Source: Peromyscus leucopus
Lineage: Eukaryota > Chordata > Mammalia > Rodentia > Cricetidae
Direction of reading: 5' to 3'
Assembly: GCF_004664715.2 (NCBI RefSeq)
Contig: NC_051066.1
Coordinates: 75,799,147 to 75,863,146 of the forward strand
DNA: 64,000 nt
In this document: positions 44,035 to 55,358 of the stretch, one piece after another
Numbering within the stretch: position 1 is the stretch's first letter
Layout: each line of letters begins with the position of its first letter
Position numbers and translations under genes: made by a program
Notes under the pieces: generated by a model
The model's input: only the letters and a program-made list of their open reading frames with translations
Told to the model about the DNA's origin: nothing
Databases searched by the model: none

Positions 44035-45791
44035 TTTTTAATATTTTTATTTTATAATTAACTTAATTTCACATATCAGCCACAGATTATCCTGTCCTCC
44101 CTCCTCCCACCCTCCAGCCCTCCCCCTCAATCCACCCCCATTCCCACCTCCTCCAAGGCAAGGTCTCCCCTGGGGAGTCAGTCCAGCATGGTAAACTCAG
44201 CCCAGGCAGGTCCAGTGCCCTCCTCCCAACACCAAGGCTGAGCAAAATGTCTCAGCATAGGCCTCAGGCTCCAAAAAGCCAGCCTATGTACCAAGGATAG
44301 GTTCCGGCTCCACTGCCTGGGGACCTCCCAAACAGTTCACGCTAATCAACTGTCTCACTTATCCAGGAGGTCTATCTAGTCCCCTTCCATGGGGGCTCCT
44401 CAGCTATTGGTTCACAGTTCATGAGTTTCTACTAGTTTGGCTATTTGTCCCTGTGCTTATTCCAATCATGGTCTCAATATCTCTCACTCATACAATTCCT
44501 CCTTTCTCTCGACAATTGGAATCCCAGAGCTCCACCTGGGGCTCAGCCATGGATCTCTGCATCCGCTTCCATCAGACACTGGATGAGAGTCCTATCATGA
44601 CAGCCAGGGTGTTCAGCCGTCCGATCACCAGAGTAGGTCAGCTCAGGCACTCTCTCGACCATTGCCAGTAGTCTACAGTGGAGGTATCTTTGTGGATTTC
44701 TGGGGACCTCTCTAGCACTCTACTTCTTCTATTCCCATGGAGTCTTCATTTATCATGGTATCTCTTTCCTTGTTCTCCCACTCTGTTTCTGATCCAGCTG
44801 GGATATCCTGCTCCCCTAAACTCTCTTTCCCCCCAACCCTTGCCATCCATTACCCCTCCTCACCCCCAGTTTGCTCATGTAGATCTCATCCATTTCCCTG
44901 TCACTGGGCAATATCTGTGTCTTTCTTAGGGTCCTCTTTACTAGGTATCCTCCCTGGAGTTGTGAGTTGCAGTCTGGTTATCCTTTGCTTTACATCTAGT
45001 ATCCACTTATGAGTGAGTATATACCATGTTTGTCTTTCTGAGTCTGGGTCACCTCACTCAGGATGATTTTTTTTCTAGTTCCATCCATTTGCCTGCAAAC
45101 CTCATGATGTCATTGTTTTTCTCTGCTGAGTAGTACTCCATTGTGTATATGACCACATTTTATTTATCCATTCTTTAGTTGAAGGGCATCTAGGTTGTTT
45201 CCAGGTTCTGGCTATTACAAATAATGCTGCTATGAATGTACTTGAGCAAGTGTCCTTGTGGTATGATTGAGTATTCCTTGGGTATATGCCCAAGAGTGGT
45301 ATAGCAGGGTCTTGAGGGAGGTTGATTCCCAGTTTTCTAAGAAAGCACCATAATGAATTCCAAAGTGGCTGTACAAGTTTGCATTCCCACCAACAGTGGA
45401 GGAGTGTTCCCCTTGCTCCACATCCTCTCCAACATAAGCTGTCTTCAGTGTTTTTGATCTTAGCCATTCTGACGGGTATAAGATGGTATCTCAGAGTCAT
45501 TTTGATTTGCATTTCCCTGATGACTAAGGATGTTGAAAAATTTCTTAAATGTCTTTCGACCATTTGAGCTTCTTCTGTAGAGAATTCTCTATTTAGCTCT
45601 ATAGCCCATTTTTTAATTGGACTGTTGGGTATTTTGATGTCTAATTTCTTAAGTTCTTTATATTTTCTGGATATCAGCCCTCTGTCAGATGTGGGGTTGG
45701 TGAAGATCTTTTCCCATTCTGTAGGCTGTCATTTTGTCTTGTTGACCATGTCCTTTACCCTACAAAAGCTTCTGGGACCTCTTGAAACTGA
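44035..45791 (-). mobile_element. 5'-truncated L1, minus strand
   Basis: 1.76 kb with a T-rich head at the left, the 3' UTR (44060-45110) and the C-terminal part of ORF2 (45110-45791). Target duplication 'gagacaattctt' (44023-44034) versus 'gaggcaattctt' (45792-45803), 11 of 12. Same family as 21076-22490. It is the best preserved L1 in the window and a useful reference for the rearranged copies. Confidence 0.95.
45102..45563 (-). pseudogene. L1 ORF2 C-terminal fragment
   Basis: 153-aa open stretch homologous to the end of the L1 reverse transcriptase protein. It contains the terminal cysteine motif CWRGC-x7-HCWWEC (around residues 44-61), then PAIPLLGIYP and FIAALFVIARTWKQ. The upstream ORF2 (endonuclease and RT domains) was never inserted. 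In the full protein this region binds RNA. Here it is a dead remnant. Confidence 0.9.
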
Positions 45792-45803
45792 GAGGCAATT
45801 CTT

Positions 45804-46347
45804 GATAAACATTTGCTAACTTCCATTGTCATGCACATCTATTTACTCAAATATTATGGCAGATTCTATTATCCATTTCTCTCAACATGGAATTGAATAT
45901 ACCCGAGACTAACTGTTTCATTGCATCATTTTATTTTGAAGAATACTTCTAAGAATGTTGGCTTTTCAAGCTCTATTTCTTGGCCTGTGAGTAACTTTAA
46001 CAATGACCTTGAGGAATTTATATCTAATCACTGAATAAAAGCACTTAATTCTAGTTACATTTATATGGTTCAAATTCCCATTAAAAGCTTTTCTTGAAAC
46101 ATCTGTGAAGTTAGTTCGTTAATCATCAAATCTCACAAAAGAAGAAATAAAACCCAATGTGAAGACAGGTCGACTAAAGGATACCACCTTGTGCATCTCA
46201 AATTACCTATGTTCCTATTATCTTTTGAAGTTTATTTCTTTTTCAAGAAGGGGCAGAAATTAAATATTTCATGATTATTGGGATCATCAGTTTTATTTCC
46301 TTTTCTCAGTCACTTAAATATTATGACAAATGTTAAAAAGTCAAAGG

Positions 46348-46348
<1 letters not shown>
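45804..46348. other. no recognised feature
   Basis: Unique-looking AT-rich sequence. Confidence 0.5.

Positions 46349-46388
<40 letters not shown>
46349..46388. repeat. (TA)n microsatellite
   Basis: 20 TA units. Confidence 0.95.
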
Positions 46389-46393
<5 letters not shown>

Positions 46394-46471
46394 ATGCTTA
46401 GCAAAATGGTTAAAAAAATATGTTTTACAATGGATGGAGGAGGGACTCAAAATGTGCCCCTGGGGCCTAAC

Positions 46472-46477
<6 letters not shown>

Positions 46478-46531
<54 letters not shown>
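46478..46531. repeat. (CA)n followed by A21
   Basis: CATA/CACA units, about 14 pure CA units, then 21-22 A. Confidence 0.95.
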
Positions 46532-46539
46532 ACACCTCA

Positions 46540-47230
46540 CCATGGACATTACAGTGTGTCACCCTGTCTGCCCTTTTGTCCAAATGGTTTTACTTACAAA
46601 TGTTCATTGCAATGAATCATTAGTCTGGTTAGAGGCCTCTGGCTTCTGCTATACTATCACTACTGGATCCTCACCAGGATTTCTCTGGAATAACTTCTGT
46701 TGCCCTTTGTCATGGAGTTTCTACAGGACTGGCCCCTTCTCATGCCTCAGGAGTTCTTATACAGAGTAGATGTGCAGGCAGGTCAACTCAAAGGTCTGAA
46801 TATGGGCTTGGGTGGTAGCTGAGTTATCAGCCCACCAGCTTTCCTACACATGCACCGCAGGGTCAGCTCTCCCTTTGCCAAGTTGAGGAGCATGGCCAGG
46901 TCTCCTGCCTGTGATAGCTGGCAAGGGGCAGGACCAGCTCTCCCACCCTCATGCCATTAGAGCCAGCTCTCCTACAACTACACCACCAAGGCCAGTTCTC
47001 CAGCATTTCCCTGGCAAGGAATGGAACCAGCTTACCAGACTGTCAAAGCCTGGGTGCCCATGCCACCAGGGCAAGCTCTACCACATGGGCCAGGTGAGGT
47101 ACAGGCCTGTTCTCCCAAGTACTGCAGTCAGCAAGGGGCAGGACCAGCTCTCCAGTGTCTATACCTTCAGGGCCAGCTCTCCCATACCCACACCACAGTA
47201 TGGTTGGCAGGAATCTATGTTCAATAAAAG
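46540..47230 (-). mobile_element. Lx-like L1 3' UTR fragment
   Basis: Shares 'gttcattgcaatga', 'gtctggtt', 'ggcctctgg', 'aggactggccccttc' and 'cagcccaccagctttcc' with 29822-30470 in the same order and strand. To the right (46860-47190) it holds a loose tandem array of 'gggccagctctcc' units, a GC-rich feature of these 3' UTRs. The 120-aa frame here is a by-product. Confidence 0.6.
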
Positions 47231-47382
47231 GAAGAAAAAAATGTATCCAGGGCTCTGTTTAAAGGAATTTTGAACTTGGAATCTAATGCTTTCTTCTTAG
47301 TATTTCATTAGTCTGCTAAGCTACTTTATTATTAATTGTTCAATAAGTGTACATACTTATGGACTTGCAGTGTGATGTTTTC

Positions 47383-47810
47383 TGTGGTGATATTCTAATT
47401 GTACTGAAATGTGATTTTGATTGTATGTTAATAAATAAAGTTGCCCGGGGGTCAGAGCTATTAGAGCCATAGACAGAGTGTGGTGGTGGTGGTGGTGGTG
47501 GTGGTGGTGGTGGTGGTGGCACACGCCTTTAACCCCATAGATCTCTGTGTGTTCAGGGATACAGCCAGCATTGGAGACATATGCCTTTAAGACCTGGGGG
47601 GCTGTACCTATAGACAGTGATGAGGCAGTCACGTGTTTGGGTTTACAACCAATGAGAAGGCAGAATGCAAAAGAATAATTAGCTCTCTCTCGGGGAAGCT
47701 AGGAGCACTGCAGGAGGTAAGATTTTAGCTCTGAGCTCTGACCTCTCGGCTTTCTCTTTTACATTGGCTCTGTGTTTCTTATTTTAATAAGATGATTGGT
47801 TACATCTACA
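47383..47810 (+). mobile_element. solo LTR, class II ERV
   Basis: 428 bp, TG...CA ends ('tgtggtgatattctaattgt' ... 'ttggttacatctaca'), perfect duplication 'gttttc' at 47377-47382 and 47811-47816. Contains 'taataaataaagttgccc', a B1-derived 'ggcacacgcctttaacccc' segment and an expanded (TGG)n. Sister of the minus-strand LTR at 27621-28095. Confidence 0.95.
47480..47518. repeat. (TGG)n triplet repeat inside the LTR
   Basis: 13 TGG/GGT units ending directly in the B1-derived 'ggcacacgcctttaa'. It gives false polyproline and polyhistidine frames on the minus strand. Confidence 0.95.
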
Positions 47811-47816
47811 GTTTTC

Positions 47817-48316
47817 GATAGATATTTACAGAATAGAATAAATCATTTACTCCAAAATAATATGTTTTCAAATAGGTTAAATGTTCTCAAAATTTATATT
47901 TAGGTATTAAGAACATTCTACCTAAAATAACATTCATGTTAAAATTTCCAAGATCCTGGAAGCAAACCTGCTATCTTAGAAAACTAAAGTCAAGGTAGGA
48001 GAAGTGATATACAATAATTTTTAAACTCAAAAATTGCTAAACATACTACCTAATTTGGTGCTGAAAATGTTAGATTATAAAGTTTTCCATGGCAATTAAC
48101 TTTAGCAAAACACTACTATCTTCCTGAAATGTCTTGGCCACTTGTTCTGAGTATAAAGTAAACTGCTCTGAGCATTAACTGAATGCTTGGTGTTCCATGT
48201 AGCATGAAATATTTAACATCTAAAATGTGATCTCCACATGGGATAATTGGAGTAGCATTGTTATTTGTGTTTATTTGGAAATGGGTACTGTAATGAAAAG
48301 GACTGTCATTGTCTTC
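47817..48316. other. no recognised feature
   Basis: AT-rich unique-looking sequence. Confidence 0.5.
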
Positions 48317-48403
48317 TGCTGCTGCTTCTTCCTCCTCCTCCTCCTCTTTTTCTTCTTCTTTCTCCTCTTCTTTTTCTTTTCCTCCTCCTCCTTTCTTCTT
48401 CCT
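48317..48403. repeat. (TCC/TTC)n pyrimidine tract
   Basis: Impure CTT, CCT and TTTTTC units. The minus-strand Glu/Lys-rich frame is an artefact. Confidence 0.9.
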
Positions 48404-49510
48404 ACACATAGTATAGAAAATGGCACAGTTATAAGTGACAGTGCCCAAACTTGAAGTTTAAACAATAGTCATGCTAGCAAGGAGTAATTCCTGCACAATA
48501 ACTTTTTGAACCCATGAGATTTATTGCAGAACCTATGTAATAGCGTGTATTCCCTGAAGCTTTACTTTGTGGTCATTTCATTACCTTCCTGATACCATTT
48601 CTTCTTTTTTCTTTACTTTTAGACACACAGCTATGCTACACTTCTCAGAGGTAATGAAAACTGAAAACCAGTGACCAAACCTAATTTCTGGCTTCCTCAG
48701 ATTAGCACACTGTAGACAAAGAACTGGCTCTACTTTGTCAATCAGATAACAATATTCTACAATATTCTTATTATAGTCAGCACATTACAAAAGATCATTT
48801 TGCAGAAAGCATGTGTGTAAATACTGCTATGACAAATTCAGCCATGAAAAGGCAAGTAGGAAAAAGGATACAGATACTGGGGCCTCTACTTCAACAAAGA
48901 AAATGGATGGATATATATATATATATGAATGAATGGGAAGAAACTAAAGTTAGCATCATGACCTAGTTATTGGAAACAGAATTATCCCACTTCCTTTAAC
49001 AATTAAAAGCCTGGAGAAACATATTAACTACCTACATATCACTCACTGACTTTAGCAATGAACAATGGGCACCAAACCTGACATCTGAAAGAACAGGGGT
49101 AAGGGAGTTCTGGAATCATCTCCAGTGATTTGTGGCCTGAGGGAAGATTCCAGGCTGTGGGTCAGGAAGAGAATAAGTGGCAGTTTTCTTTGGAAAGGAG
49201 ACAAAAATTAGCATTTGTGAAAGAGGAGTTGACTACATTTCATGGAAAGGGTTCTAGGAAAGAGAGAACTTCTCTGATACGTCTGTAGACACTCATAAGG
49301 GTCCTCATAAAACTATCTGAAGCAGAAAACAATTAAAACATTCATAAGAAAGGGAAAGGCAAGAGTCTTCCAGAGTTTATACAAAGCAACAGCTCCTCCT
49401 TACAGGGATCATGTGGAGTCACTGGAAAATCCTTTGTTTCAATGCACTTGATTACACATAATTTAGAAATCCAGGCTAGATGCATAAAAAGTCATGTAAA
49501 GGCACATTTT
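48404..49510. other. no recognised feature
   Basis: Unique-looking sequence with a short (TA)n at about 48909-48926. Confidence 0.5.
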
Positions 49511-49525
49511 AAAATCCTCTGACCA

Positions 49526-49672
49526 GGCCGGGCGGTGGTGGCGCACGCCTTTAATCCCAGCACTCGGGAGGCAGAGCCAGGCGGATCTCTGTGAGTTCGA
49601 GGCCAGCCTGGGCTACCAAGTGAGTTCCAGGAAAGGCGCAAACTACACAGAGAAACCCTGTCTCGAAAAACC

Positions 49673-49697
<25 letters not shown>
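49526..49697 (+). mobile_element. young full-length B1 SINE
   Basis: Near-consensus B1 ('ggccgggcggtggtggcgca' ... 'aaaccctgtctcgaaaaacc' plus about 28 A). 15-bp duplication 'aaaatcctctgacca' at 49511-49525 and 49698-49712. Confidence 0.97.
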
Positions 49698-49704
<7 letters not shown>

Positions 49705-49796
49705 TCTGACCAAACCCAAGTAACTTGCTTGTCTGTCATAACAAAAATCAACTACTAAAATAGGGAAAATGCAAACTAACATTCAAAACTGTAAAA

Positions 49797-50002
49797 CTGG
49801 GTCAATGATATGGCTTATTCAGTAAAGGTATATACTGCTACTCCTGATGATCTGGGTTCTGTCCTCAGATCTCACATGATGGAAAGAGAGAACCAACTCC
49901 TTCAGATCCTCCTCTGATCTGCATATGCTCACTATGGCATGTGTAAATACCTCCCCAGTATGCACACATTAAATAAGTAAGTAAATAAATAAATATAATA
50001 AA
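49797..50002 (+). mobile_element. RSINE1/B2-like SINE, diverged
   Basis: 'gatatggcttattcagtaaa', 'gatgatctgggttctgtcct', 'ggaaagagagaaccaactcc', 'gcatatgctcactatggcat' and an (AAAT/AAGT)n tail. Same plan as 1349-1539. Confidence 0.65.
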
Positions 50003-50989
50003 AGAACATAAAAGTTATACTATACATCCTCTGAATTAAAAAGTTTGAAGCTGGGAGAAAAGTAGAATATTTATTGTGAGTCATATCAGGACAAATGTTA
50101 GTGAACAGGCAGATCAAAAAATGACAGGTAATGTGTTATTAGAAAAGGATGCTAAACAGCATTTATAACTGTGTTCCATCTGTGCCAGAATGCAGATGAG
50201 AATATAAGTGTTCTGCTGAAATGAAATATTCTTAAAATAGGCTTCTTTGCAGTGTCTATAAATAAAAATACAGCATGTAAATTTAAGGCACACTGGATGG
50301 GATGGAAAATGGGTTAAACTGAAAAGGAAAAAACTAGTAAACTCAAGAATTCAACAATAACAATTACTCAAAATAAAGCATAGAGAGTAGATGAACAGAT
50401 TTGGAAGTGTACCATTGACTTAGATCACAACACTAACACGTATGCTAAGGAACAGAAAATAAAATAACTTATAAAATGCACAGGAATATTGGATTCCTAT
50501 CAGAAGATTGAGGATAATTAAAATAAGCCTTGTATTCTGATTTTCAAGTAAATAAATAAATATTCATCATAAACTTTTTGTAAGGTGACATTGATTATAG
50601 AGAAGAGGGAGAGAAAATTCATTTTGGGAGTTTAGTGAGGAAACACAGGGAGATAAAAATTGTGACACTTGATTTTATTTCCTAGCTCCTGATACTGTAT
50701 CATAACTATAGGATTTTATAGGCCCAAACCTCATAAAAGTAATCTGGTTTTATGTCTCTAATTAAAATGTGTGAGATAATAGACAAGAGAGATAGCTAAA
50801 ACCAAAGAATTTGATGAAGGTATCCCAGGTCGTTCTTAGTGGAATATTTTTTTCTTGTGGTTCCTATTTGCTTTATAGAAATCACCCCAATATTTTCTGT
50901 TATTGTTTCAATTTTAAGTGTGCATCTTCAGGACCATGATTTAAAGCACAACCTATAGGTTGCAAGGTGTTTTATAAAAGAGTATTGCC
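50003..50989. other. no recognised feature
   Basis: AT-rich unique-looking sequence. Confidence 0.5.
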
Positions 50990-51200
50990 CAGATGTTCTG
51001 TCTCCTGCCCTACAGCTATGTACATAAGCCATCAGTACCAAGTCCACCACCAAGCACCAAGCAGTTCTGCCTGTCTTCCCTGCTATGATAGACTGTGACC
51101 CTCTGAATCCATGAGTCACAATCAGCCTCTCCTCCCTCATAGTGATTTGTTAGGTGTTTGGTCACAGCAATGAAAAAAAAAAAAAAAAAAACAATAACCA
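50990..51200 (+). mobile_element. LTR-like fragment (MaLR type) with A18
   Basis: 'tatgatagactgtgaccctc', 'tgaatccatgagtcacaatc', 'agcctctcctccctcatagt' and 'ttggtcacagcaatgaaaaa' match the 3' part of a common rodent LTR repeat ('gatggactgtatcc...gagccaaaataaa...ttggtcacagcaatgag'). The usual final 'aagtaactaa' is replaced by A18. Confidence 0.55.
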
Positions 51201-54200
51201 ACACATTGTAAATTGAACATTCATATAAAAATCACCTTTTACTCCAGCACCAATGTACATAAGTATAAACTCAAGATGAATTGTATACCTTAACATGAAT
51301 CCTGCCAAACATATAGCACTCTTAGAAAAGAGAACATTGTTATGACTGTGAAACAGAGAAGGATTATTTGAAGAGAAGCATAAACTATTTTCATTGAAGA
51401 ATTGAACAAAATAATGTGTTTATACAAAGATGCTGTTGACAGTTTGAGAAATGAAAACTAAACATTTAGATTGAAACATATTGTTCTGATAGAGGATGTA
51501 TATTCAGAATAAATATTCTTTAACAATCATTTTCAAACTGGGAAAAAATTTAACAAGTAATTTATACTTCAATAAGTGGACTTCAAATAAAAATTTAAAC
51601 TGGGGCTTGATATTGTTACTCCTCAAGAAAAGACAAATTAAAGCCAAATGGGAAGATGCTACATCTGCAGCACAATATCTACTAGAGAAAGGAATCTCAG
51701 GCATCTGGGACAGGTAAGCTGTAATGTGTCTCCTGGTGGAAGAACACCAACAACAAATTTTGATATTTTGTTTGCAGTATAGAATAGTTATATGTTTTCC
51801 TTAGAAACCAGAAGAAAACATAGATATTAAAATACATTTCTTTATAATAATCTTTATGGAAACTCTTCCCATAATACCCTTCCTCTGACAAAACATCAGA
51901 TGTAGCAAACTCTAGAAGAGATAAATTACTTTTTTATATTTTAATATACAACATTATAAAGGAATTTTTTGTTGCATACAGCATACAGGTATAGTGTTGG
52001 ACAATAACAAAAATCCATAATGTTCTCATGAAGACAAACACACTGAAGAGCAGTTAAAAATGACAAGCAACTTAAGCATATACTTGCTGTCTATAAAATC
52101 AGTACACTTCCTGACTTGGCCCACCCGAATTCTCAAGAAGTCAAAAAAATGATCTATCTAAATAGCATTGCATTTAGCAATGAGGAGGAAGAAATCTTTT
52201 TTTCTTCTAGACAACATGTAAGGAAGGTAAGAGAATACACTGACCAGTCATAGGGTGGAGTAGAGTGCACATAGCAGAAAGAGTAAATAACAAAAATAGG
52301 TGTTGGGTGAAAAGAATGGGAAACAGAATGGCACCCACCAAAGAATGATTTTCTTGAAAATTACACACAATAAAAACAGCATCAAGCACTTTGCTAGAGT
52401 GAATACAATACAATATGTTAAATCTCAAAAATGAGAGTGTTTGACAGAGGAGAAACAAAACTGACTAGGGTGTTAAATATTGATAACTGTAAGAAGAAAA
52501 CAGGAAAGGAGTTTTGCAAAGTTAATTAACCTGAAGTGAAGAGTGCGTTAATTTAATGCTTCCCACCTGATGTTCAAATGAAAGAAAAACAAAACAAAAA
52601 AAATAGAAATAGTACTGTGACAAACATGTCAGAGTGGTGAAAAATGTAACGATTATACAAGCATCAAATAGATACGGTGTGGACATGCTGTTCTTTCTGT
52701 TTTTCTTTCATTTGCAAAATAGACACAAAATCCCTTTGCAAATAGACACTGTCCAGCAGTGAAAGGGATGCATCTCTGTGAGTAAAGCACCATGGTATAA
52801 AAATAAAGCCCTATTTCACTCCCACTTTGACTTCTGGGGTGGGATCACAATATGAAGGGAAGCAGGCAAGTTTTTTTTTTTCATTTGTATAGAACAAAAC
52901 TATATAAAAAGTCTCCAATTTAGAATTGTGAAGGAAAATGTGGTCCTTTAACTCAATCATCTCAGTTTAAAAGCACATAAACAGTAGGCAGCAGTCAAGT
53001 GCTTTCCTAACATATGCATTAGGCCGATAGAATAATCAAGTCAAGAGCTCCATGAGATTCTATTTTGCTCCTTTGCACACTAGCCAAATGTACAGTGCAT
53101 GGAACAGGTGTGGCTATGTGACTTAAACATCTAAAAAATAAAAATGCTATGCATTTATGTCTTGATACCCTGTGGCATTTTCTAATGCTAGTTGGCGTGC
53201 AGTGAGAAAACCAGCACACGTTTGTTCAAATAGGATCCTTGATGAGGTAAAATGTAACTGTCCACATTAGAGCTCATTTGGTTTCTTAGTGGGAAATAAG
53301 CTTTACCTAGTGTGCATGAATTCTAAGACTCATCTGGTAAGTTACTGCAAACCTTAAAGTATACCTAGTGAAGACCGTACATACTGTAGAGAAGTTACCC
53401 ATGACTGAAGGGACCCACTGCCTCTAAGTTTTCCATCCTCGAGAGTGATCTAGAGTGAGCTGAGGAGCTTTCTACAGCAGCCTAGACGAAGAATTAAAAA
53501 CTGACACTATCGGCCAGGCTGTGCCTGGAAAGTGATCCATAAAGGAAACAAAATAAGAGATGAAGAGATGAAACTTCTGTCTGAAGGATGCTAAGACCCC
53601 ACTAGAGTTTGCAGAGAGACTGGTTTACTTTCAGAACTGGGAAAGGTGACTGAGGACCTGGATGAAAACATGATCAAAGAAGAGAGCCAAGACTTACTTC
53701 AGACAATGGCCGACCTACACTTCAGTCAGATACTGATCAAACTTATTGTATGTAACCAAAGAATGAAAGCCTTCCCCACACCAGCTTCAGAGATGCATGT
53801 CTGACTTCCTTGTGAGGAGCTTTTTTATTGGTGCATCTTTTCTCTCCTGGAAATGCCAAGTAAATAATGAACTTATAACCAAATGAGTGTTCAGTAGGCA
53901 GGGGCTGTGCATTTTAGCTTTGCTGTGATAATGTTTTCTGTTAAGAGTCCACTGCTTACACATCTCACATTCTCCAATAGTTTGTGGTCAACACAGCTCA
54001 TAATTCTGACCCAAACTCAACTTGCCTCTAGCTAATCTGAACCGTCTGCCCCTCACTTCTATTTATGAAATAGTATAAGACCCAGGAATAAACTAGAAAA
54101 CTGAGCAATCCAGTAAAACCCATGCCTTTCTTTAGTCTTATAACTGTACCATGATAATTTCACTTTTTTCTTCATTTTTGGCCAGATAAATTTTTACACA

Positions 54201-55292
54201 AACTACAATAAAAATAAATAAAGAAAAGGAATTTTGTTTCAAACCAAGAGCAGAGTCTTGAAAATTAAATGATTAATTTATATATTTATACTAAAATTAA
54301 AAAATATGGCTTGTGAGGTTCACAACTAAGACACTAGAGAATTTCTAAATTCTGAGAAAAATATTTGTGTTGAGATTGTATTTTGATTGAAATCAATTGT
54401 ATTCTAAATGGGCACAATATTGAAATTGAGAATTATGCACTATCTGAAAAAGTTTTGAACTTGGAAATTTATTTCAAAGTAAGATGCTTAGAATGAAATA
54501 GAGAAAAACAGTATACATAGAACATGGGTAGTCACACTTCTACATGTCAAACAAAATAGAATCTCCACTCACTTAGCACAGTTTGGTCTCATTTCACAGG
54601 TTCTAACAGCAGCTACAGAAAAACACTTTCTCAAGATAGAACATTACAAATCAAATTAAAATTCCAATATCAAGATATTAATGAGATAAATGCACCTTTT
54701 CAGATAAATGATATCATTTAATTTAAACATTGTAAGAAATTAATTTATCAGAAAAATATTAACAGTGTATTATTAAAGACAACACTGTCACAGAGATAAA
54801 GGTTCGTGAACATTTACCAAGAATCCTTATTGGTTACTATTTTAATGCTAGCGTCATTACTAAGAACTTTATATTTGCTTTAGTAAGTATATTTGTATGT
54901 TAGTTTAATTATTAAAAGTGACTTTACTATGTAAATAATCTAGAATTTTTGAAACTATGAATATAATAAAACAAATTTTAGCCAATATATATCTATATAT
55001 AAAACTGTAATTATTTTCAGTTAACCCCTTTTAGTTTCAAAAGCATCTTTCTTTGGACAGGAAATAACACAGTCTCCTTAATATAAAGAGATTATCTCTA
55101 GCAATTACTCAGGTCCAAACAGACCTGTTTTCCCTGCAAAGTGCCAAAGTAGGTATAAGTCTCAAAAGGAAGCAAGCCCTGGGAATCAAGTCTATTTGGG
55201 GGCGATTAGACACAACTGAGAAAATGGTCCCAGGTCAGGTCTCCCGGCCTCCAGATTGGGGAGCTGGTGATCAAAAGGCTCAGAGGAGTTTG
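51201..55292. other. long repeat-poor block, no gene found
   Basis: About 4.1 kb with almost no young repeats. Homopolymers are short. No open frame exceeds 83 aa and I see no tRNA or snRNA signature. The lack of insertions beside repeat-dense flanks could reflect chance or constraint. Confidence 0.5.
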
Positions 55293-55358
55293 CTTCGTTT
55301 TGTTTCCCTTTTTTCTTTTCTTTTCTTTCTTTCTTTTTTCTTTTTTTTTTTTTTTTAA
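55293..55358. repeat. poly-T/CTTT pyrimidine tract
   Basis: TTTTC/CTTT units ending in T16. No B1 or L1 body is attached. Confidence 0.85.

Noticed and set aside
46911..47273. 120-aa frame resembling a repetitive Pro/Ser/Gln protein
   Set aside because: Encoded by the GC-rich tandem 'ccagctctcc' units of an L1 3' UTR, not by a gene.
47340..47632. Polyproline and polyhistidine frames
   Set aside because: Caused by the (TGG)n repeat in the solo LTR read in different frames.
48116..48465. Glu/Lys-rich acidic frame
   Set aside because: Translation of the TCC/TTC pyrimidine tract on the opposite strand.
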